Translations under genes and position numbers: made by a program
Shown here: in pieces, positions 5,584-9,971 of the stretch
Layout of the letters: every line of letters starts with the position of its first letter
Position numbering within the stretch: the stretch's first letter is position 1
Assembly (NCBI GenBank): GCA_964484475.1
Contig: CAZAFU010000103.1
Span: forward strand, 1-9,971
DNA from: Parvularcula sp964484475
Lineage (GTDB): Bacteria; Pseudomonadota; Alphaproteobacteria; Caulobacterales; Parvularculaceae
DNA: 9,971 nt
Reading direction: 5' to 3'
The notes under the pieces: generated by a model
Told to the model about the DNA's origin: nothing
The model's database searches: none
The model's input: only the letters and a program-made list of their open reading frames with translations

Positions 5584-5765
5584 TGTTCAACGCGTTGAAC
5601 GTTCCGAGGAGGTGCATAGTGGAACCGATGACCTATCGAGCGGTTCATGATAGCTTCGAGCCCTCGGCTACAAAAAGCGCCCCGGCATTGCAAATTGTTG
5701 TAATGACGGGGATTTTTGCCGTTCAACGCGTTGAACGGCTCTGCGGAGGTTTTCATGGCGCGTAG
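5580..5765 (+). CDS. Small ORF spanning the parA-parB spacer, possible translational leader
   Basis: 61 codons starting at ATG 5580, which overlaps the parA TGA as ATGA. It has an excellent AAGGAGG (5566-5572) 7 nt upstream. An internal GTG at 5619 has a second good site, GAGGAGG (5606-5612), 6 nt ahead. The frame contains parS1, the big hairpin and parS2, and stops with TAG at 5763-5765, nine bases into parB. The peptide has no recognisable domain and is partly dictated by the palindromes, so the product may not matter. A ribosome crossing it would open the hairpin and end at the parB start, which would couple parA and parB expression. The strong initiation signals are seen; the coupling role is inferred. 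It may also be an accident of the spacer. Confidence 0.35.
   Translation: MMFNALNVPRRCIVEPMTYRAVHDSFEPSATKSAPALQIVVMTGIFAVQRVERLCGGFHGA
5585..5600. promoter_or_regulatory. parS: parS centromere site 1
   Basis: A perfect 16-bp palindrome, GTTCAACGCGTTGAAC, one base after the parA stop codon. It fits the GTTNNNNGCNNNNAAC pattern of alphaproteobacterial RepB parS sites and recurs identically at 5721-5736. Expected role: loading site for the ParB protein encoded just downstream. Confidence 0.88.
5672..5717. terminator. Bidirectional terminator-like hairpin between parA and parB
   Basis: The stem runs from 5680-5693 to 5698-5711: CCCCG/CGGGG, one G-A mismatch, then CATTGCAA pairing with TTGTAATG (one G-U pair), closed by loop ATTG. 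It is followed by ATTTTT (5712-5717) on the plus strand and preceded by AAAAA (5672-5676), which becomes a T-run on the minus strand. This has the form of an intrinsic terminator in both directions. Its position inside the parAB unit implies attenuation of parB, a separate parB promoter, or read-through helped by translation. Confidence 0.7.
5718..5739. promoter_or_regulatory. parS: parS centromere site 2 (extended 22-bp palindrome)
   Basis: The same 16-bp palindrome as parS1 at 5721-5736, extended by GCC/GGC to a perfect 22-bp palindrome. It begins right after the T-run of the hairpin and ends 5 bp before the parB ribosome-binding site (GGAGG, 5745-5749). ParB bound here could both seed the partition complex and obstruct transcription or translation of its own gene. 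Confidence 0.88.
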
Positions 5766-6759
5766 AAAGACGATTCTCAAGGACGCTGTAACGGCTGCCC
5801 GCGATGCCACCCCGGCACAGGACGACAAGAAGCCTGCGCCCCGCCTCAATCCCCTCGCCCAGCGCGAAGGGGCGCTGGCTGACATCGCCCAGGGGCGTGT
5901 CCGGGATGTCCGGCTCCGCATGGTCGATCCGAAGGTCTGCCGGATGTGGGACAAGCACAACCGGATCTACGACCTCCTCACCCGTGAGAACTGCGAGGAC
6001 CTGATCAACTCGATCCGGGCCCAGGGGAAGCAGGAAATTCCCGCCCTCGTCAGGCGCCTGAAGAACGATCCGGAGGGCCACGAATACGAGGTCATCTCCG
6101 GCGCCCGCAGGCATTTCGCGGTCAGCTACCTTCGGGAGGAGGAGAACAGGAAGGAGATCTACTACCTCATCGAGGTCCGTGATCTCGAGGACGAGGAGGC
6201 CTTCCGCTACGCCGATCTCGAGAACCGGGGCCGCCAGGATATCTCCGATTACGAGCGGGGCCGCGAGTATCTCAAGGCCCTCGACGACTATTATGGCGGG
6301 AACATGACCCGCATGGCCCAGCGGATGGAGGTCTCCAAAAGCCTCCTGTCGAGCTACATGTCGATCGCGCGCCTGCCCACGGAGGTGCTCGATGCCTATG
6401 GCGATCCGCGGGAGATCGCCGTCCGCCACGGCCAGCAGCTCAACCCGCTCCTCAAGGGGGAGGCCCGGAGCGCATTGCTGAGCCGTGCGAAGGAGATCGC
6501 AAGGGAGCAGGAGCGCGCCCGCGAGATCGGTGGCGCATCGCTGATGAGCGGTTCGGAGGTCTTCAAGCTCCTCAAGCAGGGGGCAAAACCCTCCAAGCCC
6601 CGGTCCTCGAAACCGGCGGCCAGCGAGGCAGGGCAGGGGGCCTTCCTCACGGCGAAGATCGAGGGCAGGCTACTCAGGATTGCGATCGACCTCGACCGGG
6701 ACCCAAGTCCCGAAGAGGTCGCGGGCGCCGTCAGGCGGGCCTATCAGCGCATGCGCTGA
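5755..6759 (+). CDS. parB: ParB/RepB partition protein (parS-binding CTPase-family protein)
   Basis: 334 residues. The ParB N-terminal domain (about 50-165) shows 'SIRAQGKQEIPALVRR', the nucleotide-binding box 'GARRHFAVSYL' (116-126) and 'ENRGRQDISDYERGREYL' (156-173). The central helix-turn-helix at about 184-208 ('MTRMAQRMEVSKSLLSSYMS') should read the parS palindromes. A basic linker leads to a C-terminal dimerisation region (about 298-334). ParB spreads from parS as a CTP-dependent clamp and stimulates ParA. ATG 5755 is chosen because GGAGG lies 5 nt upstream; the longer frame from TTG 5716 would put the start inside the hairpin and parS2. The gene ends flush against the convergent TonB-like gene. 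Its sequence type, with 'MWDKHNRIYDLL' near residue 64, is more like the ParB of chromid and DnaA-like replicons than classical RepB, a judgement from memory. Confidence 0.95.
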   Translation: MARRKTILKDAVTAARDATPAQDDKKPAPRLNPLAQREGALADIAQGRVRDVRLRMVDPKVCRMWDKHNRIYDLLTRENCEDLINSIRAQGKQEIPALVRRLKNDPEGHEYEVISGARRHFAVSYLREEENRKEIYYLIEVRDLEDEEAFRYADLENRGRQDISDYERGREYLKALDDYYGGNMTRMAQRMEVSKSLLSSYMSIARLPTEVLDAYGDPREIAVRHGQQLNPLLKGEARSALLSRAKEIAREQERAREIGGASLMSGSEVFKLLKQGAKPSKPRSSKPAASEAGQGAFLTAKIEGRLLRIAIDLDRDPSPEEVAGAVRRAYQRMR

Positions 6760-7164
6760 TTACTCCGTAGGCGGAGTGTCCCGGTTGAAGAGGAACAGGA
6801 CCCGCACGCCCTCACGCGAGGCCAGCCTGTCACCGATCAGCCTCGGCGGGTAACGCCATTTCTCGACGGCCGTCACCGCCGCCTCGGCCAGGCAGGCCGA
6901 CGAGGCGTTGACGACATCGGTTTCCGTCACGAAGCCGGCAGGATCGTGGGTGATTTCGAGCTCCACGCGATAAGGAGCTGCCGCCGGATCAAGGGCCTCG
7001 AGGCAGGCAGGCCGCACCTCGGGAGACACCCTGTACAAAGGNNNNNNNNNNNNNNNNNNNNNNNNNNNNNNNNNNNNNNNNNNNNNNNNNNNNNNNNNNN
7101 NNNNNNNNNNNNNNNNNNNNNNNNNNNNNNNNTTCCGGCACGCTGTCAAATCGGGCGGCACCAT
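6760..7164 (-). CDS. TonB C-terminal-domain protein, interrupted by assembly gap (start uncertain)
   Basis: Downstream of the gap (read on the minus strand) about 90 residues show the TonB C-terminal fold: 'YRVELEITHDPAGFVTETDVVNASS' (strands and turn), a helix 'AEAAVTAVEKW', and the signature 'KWRYPPRL' that ends the domain. Such domains contact TonB boxes of outer-membrane receptors or the cell wall in the periplasm. The protein ends in 'NRDTPPTE'. The 91 N at 7042-7132 hide the preceding region, and the gap length may not be exact, so the frame across it is not proven. I place the start at the in-frame ATG 7164. Alternatives are a TTG at 7221 beginning 'LSTLLLFAVSAV', which looks like part of a signal peptide but would overlap the metX riboswitch, or a start inside the gap. 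It could be a full TonB missing its anchor in view, or a short periplasmic protein. Confidence 0.7.
   Translation of the reverse strand: MVPPDLTACRXXXXXXXXXXXXXXXXXXXXXXXXXXXXXXXPLYRVSPEVRPACLEALDPAAAPYRVELEITHDPAGFVTETDVVNASSACLAEAAVTAVEKWRYPPRLIGDRLASREGVRVLFLFNRDTPPTE
6762..6777. other. Stem-loop at the convergent ends of parB and the TonB-like gene
   Basis: Arms ACTCCG (6762-6767) and CGGAGT (6772-6777) with loop TAGG, three bases after the parB stop and inside the last codons of the opposite gene. No T-run on either strand. A shared 3' end signal is plausible but unproven. Confidence 0.35.
7042..7132. other. Assembly gap (91 N)
   Basis: Undetermined bases. The join between the partition module and the methionine operon rests on this gap, so adjacency of the two sides depends on scaffolding rather than on read sequence visible here. 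Confidence 0.99.
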
Positions 7165-7183
7165 TCTGTGATGTCCGCGGCGG

Positions 7184-7212
7184 TTGACAGCGCTCACAGC
7201 GAAGAGCAGCAA
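7184..7212 (+). promoter_or_regulatory. Candidate promoter of the metXB operon
   Basis: A perfect TTGACA -35 (7184-7189) with a weak -10 (CAGCAA, 7207-7212) at 17 bp. It would start RNA at about 7218-7220, exactly ahead of the riboswitch. A second TTGACA at 7215-7220 is too close to the aptamer to serve it. Placement is supported mainly by the riboswitch start. Confidence 0.4.
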
Positions 7213-7220
7213 TGTTGACA

Positions 7221-7280
7221 AGCGCCGATTTGACCCTTCAGCTTGCGGGGCGCTCGACAAGTGTCGCTAAAGCGAAGGGT
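7221..7280 (+). ncRNA. SAM-II riboswitch
   Basis: An S-adenosylmethionine-sensing aptamer of the compact pseudoknot class. Stem P1 pairs AGCGCC (7221-7226) with GGCGCT (7249-7254). The loop begins with the conserved GATTTGACC (7227-7235) and contains GCTTGC (7241-7246). The 3' part has the invariant GCTAAA (7266-7271). The pseudoknot pairs ACCCTTC (7233-7239) with GAAGGGT (7274-7280) without mismatch. These match the known SAM-II layout. SAM binding would lock the AAGGG, the only ribosome-binding-like sequence at its 3' end, into the pseudoknot and so lower translation of the methionine genes behind it. No intrinsic terminator is seen between it and metX. Confidence 0.93.
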
Positions 7281-7282
7281 GC

Positions 7283-7375
7283 GTGAGTCGAACGGAGGTG
7301 GACCTTCGGACCGATTCGGCAATGGCGCACTTCTCGCTTTCCCCGCTCGCCAAGGTCACGCCGGCGCTCCGTTGA
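7283..7375 (+). CDS. Possible 30-codon leader ORF between riboswitch and metX
   Basis: It starts at GTG 7283, three bases after the riboswitch, so its only ribosome-binding site would be the AAGGG inside the SAM-II pseudoknot (short spacing). It ends with TGA at 7373-7375, overlapping an in-frame metX ATG as TGATG and lying just before the metX GGAG. About three quarters of third positions are G or C, as in the real genes around it. No domain is recognised in VSRTEVDLRT... . It could carry the riboswitch decision to metX by translational coupling across the unusual ~100-nt distance. It could equally be chance. Confidence 0.35.
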   Translation: MSRTEVDLRTDSAMAHFSLSPLAKVTPALR

Positions 7376-7386
7376 TGGAGTGTTCG

Positions 7387-8379
7387 ATGAGCCTTGTCCT
7401 GTCAGAGCCTGAGTGTTTCCGCCCCGTTCCCGCCGTCGCGCCCGTTGCGCGAATGCCGCGTGCGCGTTCGGTGGGCGACGTCTCGATGGCTATCGCTGAC
7501 ACCTGGCGGTCGAAAGGCGGCAGCGTCCTTTTGGGTGAAGTGCTACGTCTACGGATTGTCGGCAACCACACGGGGCCTGCCGTCCTGGTGCTGGGCGGTA
7601 TCTCTGCCGGGCGGTTCGTCGCGGCGCAGGATGACGGTTGGTGGCAGCGCCTTGTCGGGCCGGGGAGGGCGGTGGATACGGACCGTTTTCGCGTCATCGG
7701 CGCCGACTATCCCCCCGAGACCCTGCGGGACGCAGCCGATCTCTGCCCTGAGGATTTCGCACGCCTGCTCAAAAGCGCCCTGTCGAACGCGGGCATCGAG
7801 CATCTGGGTGGTCTGATCGGTGCCTCCTTCGGGGGGATGATCGGTCTCGCCTTTGCTCGTCTCTTTCCCGAAACGGTCGAGAAGGTTTCGGTTCTCTGCG
7901 CGGCTCATCGCCCCTCGCCGATGGGAACCGCCCTGCGCCACGTGCAGCGGCAGATCCTCGAGCTGACCTGCGGGACGAACCGCGAAGCGGATGGGGTCGC
8001 GCTCGCCCGCCAGCTGGCCATGACCACCTACCGGTCGGAGGAGGAGTTCGACCAGCGGTTCGCACCGGGCTGCGAGGATCTCGCCTCCTATCTCGGCCAC
8101 CAGGGCAAGCTTTACGGAGGGAAGGTTTCGGCCGCGCGCTACCTGACCCTTTCGGCGGCTGTCGACCGGCATGCGGAGAACCCTTCGGATATCGGGGTGC
8201 CGGTGCAGGTCATCGCGGCGGATACGGACCGGTTGGTTCCCCTCGCGCTCACCCAGGAGCTGGCTTCGGGCCTGCCGCGGCTTTCGGGCTTTCACGTCCT
8301 GCGCTCGCGTTACGGTCACGACGCCTTCCTGAAGGAATGCAGCGCCATCGCGCCGCTTCTCCGCCGGTTCGTTTCGTGA
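7387..8379 (+). CDS. metX: Homoserine O-acyltransferase, MetX family (short form)
   Basis: 330 residues with an alpha/beta-hydrolase fold. Nucleophile Ser147 lies in 'GLIGASFGGMIGL', the acid is probably Asp281 in 'AADTDRLVP', and the base is His311 in 'SRYGHDAFL'. 'VLGGISAGRFV' (68-78) forms the oxyanion side. It activates homoserine with acetyl-CoA or succinyl-CoA in the cytoplasm, the first committed step of methionine synthesis. It is shorter than the common ~370-residue MetX, like the forms paired with metB in Xanthomonas relatives, several of which are succinyltransferases; the acyl donor cannot be decided here. ATG 7387 has GGAG six bases upstream. ATG 7375 is the alternative and overlaps the leader stop. 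A SAM-II riboswitch precedes it, and metB follows with a GTGA overlap. Confidence 0.9.
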   Translation: MSLVLSEPECFRPVPAVAPVARMPRARSVGDVSMAIADTWRSKGGSVLLGEVLRLRIVGNHTGPAVLVLGGISAGRFVAAQDDGWWQRLVGPGRAVDTDRFRVIGADYPPETLRDAADLCPEDFARLLKSALSNAGIEHLGGLIGASFGGMIGLAFARLFPETVEKVSVLCAAHRPSPMGTALRHVQRQILELTCGTNREADGVALARQLAMTTYRSEEEFDQRFAPGCEDLASYLGHQGKLYGGKVSAARYLTLSAAVDRHAENPSDIGVPVQVIAADTDRLVPLALTQELASGLPRLSGFHVLRSRYGHDAFLKECSAIAPLLRRFVS

Positions 8380-9545
8380 CCGAAAGGGGAGGCGGGAGGG
8401 AGGCCACAACCCTTGCAACGGCAGGCGTGGCCGAAGACCGGGCGCACCGGGCGGTGGCGCCGCCACTGGTTCTTTCCACGACATTCGCCTGGGAAGATCA
8501 CGAGGAGAAACCGGCCTATGACTACGCACGCCGCGACCACCCGAACCGCACGCAACTGACCGACGCTCTTCTGAAACTCGAAGGCGCCGCCGCCGGGACG
8601 ATCGTACCTTCCGGGCTTGCTGCGGTGAATCTGTGCCTGGAGCTCGTCAAACCGGGCGAGCGCGTGGTCGCTCCCCATGACTGCTATGGCGGCACCCACC
8701 GGCTCCTTTGCGCAAAGGCTGCACGCGGACAGTTCGAAGTCGTCTTTCCCGACCTCGCCGACCGGGACAAGCGCCGCGCGGCCCTGGGGGATCGAACGCG
8801 GCTCGTGATCGTTGAAACGCCTTCGAACCCGTTGATGCGGCTTCTCGATATCGAGGCGGTGGCCGGCGATGCCCGTCGCGCCGGTGCCCTGACGGTCGCG
8901 GACAACACCTTCTTGTCGCCAGTCCTGCAAAACCCGATCGCCCTCGGTGCGGATGTCGTCGTGCATTCGAACACCAAGTTCATCGCCGGGCACAGCGACG
9001 TCGTCGGCGGGGCCGTTCTGGCTGCGAAACGGGACCTCGGCGAAGAGCTGTCATGGTGGGCCAACTGTACCGGCGCCCACGGACCGGCCTTCGATTCCTG
9101 GCTGACCCTGCGGGGGCTACGAACCCTCGGGCTCCGCATCAGGGCGCAACAGGAGACCGCAAACCGACTGGCAGAATGGTTGGCGAACGATCCGCGGATC
9201 TCGGCCGTGCATTTCCCGGGGCTGAAGACCCATCCGGACCATGCCCTTTCGAAACGGCAGCAGAAGGGCCCCGGGGCGGTGCTCAGCGCGGAACTCGCCG
9301 AAGGCCTGTCGCTGCCGCGTTTCCTCGGGGCCCTTCGCATTGTCACCCTCGCCGAGAGCCTCGGCGGCTTCGAAAGCCTGATTTCGGTTCCCGACACCAT
9401 GACCCATGCCGGGATGGACGAGCAGGCCCGCCGTGAAGCGGGCATCACGCCGGGGCTATTCCGCCTCTCCGTCGGGCTCGAGGACGCGGACGACCTCCAG
9501 GAGGACCTCGAGCGAGCGCTCGCGGCGGCGAGTCTGTCACCCTGA
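8376..9545 (+). CDS. metB: Cystathionine gamma-synthase
   Basis: 389 residues, a fold-type I PLP enzyme of the Cys/Met metabolism family, close to E. coli MetB in length and sequence. It joins activated homoserine and cysteine to give cystathionine. Key residues: Tyr50 and Arg52 in 'YDYARR', 'APHDCYGGTHRL' (Tyr104, Arg109), Asp176 in 'ADNTFLSPVLQNP', Schiff-base Lys201 in 'HSNTKFIAGHSDVVGG', and Arg363 near the C-terminus. 'WWANCTGAHGPAFDSWL', 'TLAESLGGFESLIS' and 'THAGM' are MetB-like and argue against MetY or MetZ. The frame opens at ATG 8337, inside metX, but GTG 8376 is preferred because it overlaps the metX stop as GTGA and gives the normal MetB N-terminus. Translation is thus coupled to metX and shares its SAM-II control. 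Confidence 0.95.
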   Translation: MTERGGGREATTLATAGVAEDRAHRAVAPPLVLSTTFAWEDHEEKPAYDYARRDHPNRTQLTDALLKLEGAAAGTIVPSGLAAVNLCLELVKPGERVVAPHDCYGGTHRLLCAKAARGQFEVVFPDLADRDKRRAALGDRTRLVIVETPSNPLMRLLDIEAVAGDARRAGALTVADNTFLSPVLQNPIALGADVVVHSNTKFIAGHSDVVGGAVLAAKRDLGEELSWWANCTGAHGPAFDSWLTLRGLRTLGLRIRAQQETANRLAEWLANDPRISAVHFPGLKTHPDHALSKRQQKGPGAVLSAELAEGLSLPRFLGALRIVTLAESLGGFESLISVPDTMTHAGMDEQARREAGITPGLFRLSVGLEDADDLQEDLERALAAASLSP

Positions 9546-9546
9546 A

Positions 9547-9561
9547 GACACAGGAAGTGTC
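9547..9561. other. Short stem-loop after metB
   Basis: Arms GACAC (9547-9551) and GTGTC (9557-9561) around AGGAA, directly after the metB stop. No T-run, so a weak candidate for the operon's 3' end. The stretch 9562-9700 shows only a loose -35-like TTGTCA at about 9614 and nothing else I can support. Confidence 0.25.
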
Positions 9562-9700
9562 ACAAAGCTGCGCGCGCGACCTCCAGAACGGCAACTTCTG
9601 CTCACCCGGGCTTGTCAGGTAGTAAGTTCTGCTTCACATCTGTGCGGTAGAGAGAGAATGTGCACCCGCCACAGCGGTCATGGGAAAGAGGACCAGCACG

Positions 9701-9853
9701 ATGCGACAAAGCGAGACACGCCAAAGCCAGCCAGGCCGACCGGTTCGCCGGGGTGAGGGGGCAGCGAAGAACGCCATTTCTCTTTCGAAACAATCCAAGG
9801 AACGCCGCCCGAACGGCAATGCCTTCGGGTCTTTCCTCGGCGCCGCGCCCTAA
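9701..9853 (+). CDS. Hypothetical small basic protein (50 residues)
   Basis: ATG 9701 is preceded by AGAGGA about 8 nt upstream, and the frame ends with TAA at 9851-9853. The peptide is rich in Arg, Lys, Gln and Ser in its first three quarters (MRQSETRQSQPGRPVRR...) and ends '...GNAFGSFLGAAP'. There is no signal peptide, membrane segment or known domain. Its stop overlaps the stop of the opposite gene within CTAA, a common arrangement for real convergent pairs. Against it, a terminator-like hairpin lies within its last 16 codons, and the G+C-rich context easily gives open frames. A different 32-codon frame from ATG 9658 overlaps it and is less convincing. Confidence 0.3.
   Translation: MRQSETRQSQPGRPVRRGEGAAKNAISLSKQSKERRPNGNAFGSFLGAAP
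9808..9835 (+). terminator. Terminator-like hairpin upstream of the convergent gene end
   Basis: Arms CCCGAA-C-GGC (9808-9817, one bulged C) and GCCTTCGGG (9821-9829) with loop AAT, followed by the T-rich TCTTTCC. It could end the metXB transcript about 260 nt past metB, or the transcript of the small ORF in which it lies. The T-tract is imperfect. Confidence 0.4.
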
Positions 9854-9971
9854 GCGCTCGCCGCTTCGATCATTCTGTCCAAGGCCCTTTCCAGCGCGTC
9901 TTCGAGTTCGCCGGTCAGTGTTCGGCGAAGATCCTCTTCCAAGGCGCGCGCGCGCGGAATGACTTCGCCAT
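9850..9971 (-). CDS. C-terminal end of an unidentified protein (5' end outside window)
   Basis: On the minus strand a frame is open from the window edge to a TAG at 9852-9850, giving 39 complete residues. They are rich in Glu, Arg, Leu and Ala with a heptad-like spacing ('LEEDLRRTLTGELEDALERA', then 'LDRMIEAASA'), so the C-terminus is very probably an amphipathic helix or coiled coil. Helical coding quality in the expected frame and the stop overlap with the convergent small ORF support a real gene. I do not recognise the family. Confidence 0.5.
   Translation of the reverse strand, partial: GEVIPRARALEEDLRRTLTGELEDALERALDRMIEAASA

Noticed and set aside
2827..6759. Classification as a standard repABC operon
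   Set aside because: In repABC the three genes are co-directional A-B-C. Here the replicase is divergent from parA and has a DnaA domain I-like C-terminus, so only the partition half and parS resemble repABC.
8337..8375. Upstream ATG start for metB within metX
   Set aside because: It adds 13 residues absent from MetB proteins and its GAAGGA abuts the ATG with no spacing; the GTGA overlap start fits better.
7549..8529. 326-codon minus-strand open frame opposite metX and the metB start
   Set aside because: Shadow of metX, which has its catalytic triad and riboswitch on the plus strand.
1..9971. CRISPR arrays, tRNA or rRNA genes, insertion sequences
   Set aside because: No regularly spaced repeats, no cloverleaf or rRNA-like sequence, and no transposase or terminal inverted repeats were found on reading both strands.

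Overview
The window looks like an alphaproteobacterium with high G+C and strong G/C preference at third codon positions. Supporting signs are a SAM-II riboswitch (best known from alphaproteobacteria), a secreted UrcA-family-like protein, RepA/RepB-style partition proteins and a parS of the form GTTNNNNGCNNNNAAC. I cannot fix the order; Caulobacterales, Parvularculales, Hyphomonadaceae and Sphingomonadales are all compatible.

Layout. Bases 1-1034 hold the end of a type II secretion operon: the C-terminal half of a GspF-type inner-membrane protein and a pseudopilin overlapping it by 4 nt. A small secreted UrcA-like protein faces it on the minus strand (1060-1365). At 1646-2821 lies alaC, a PLP aminotransferase whose start codon sits in a 9-bp inverted repeat. 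Five bases beyond it a plasmid-type maintenance module begins. A replication initiator (2827-4002, minus strand) is divergent from parA (4408-5583), which is followed by parB (5755-6759). The 405-bp rep-parA spacer carries a candidate small structured RNA ending in an intrinsic terminator and an operator-like inverted repeat. The 171-bp parA-parB spacer carries two identical 16-bp parS palindromes, a strong bidirectional hairpin, and a small open frame with a good ribosome-binding site that runs through all of them. Next comes a convergent TonB C-terminal-domain gene, broken by a 91-base run of N. The window then enters a methionine operon: SAM-II riboswitch (7221-7280), a 30-codon leader frame, metX (7387-8379) and metB (8376-9545). 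The last 400 bases hold a possible 50-residue ORF and the C-terminal end of an unrecognised minus-strand gene.

How it fits together. Rep, ParA, ParB and parS form a self-contained replication and segregation unit of the kind carried by alphaproteobacterial plasmids and chromids. The replicase combines a RepC-like winged-helix N-terminus with a C-terminus resembling DnaA domain I, so it looks closer to the 'DnaA-like' replicons of Rhodobacterales than to classical repABC. It sits on continuous sequence beside ordinary chromosomal genes (alaC, secretion). The replicon is therefore a chromid, a plasmid that took up core genes, or a plasmid integrated in the chromosome. The methionine genes on the other side are joined only across the N gap. 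MetX and MetB catalyse consecutive steps (homoserine activation, then cystathionine formation) under SAM feedback through the riboswitch.
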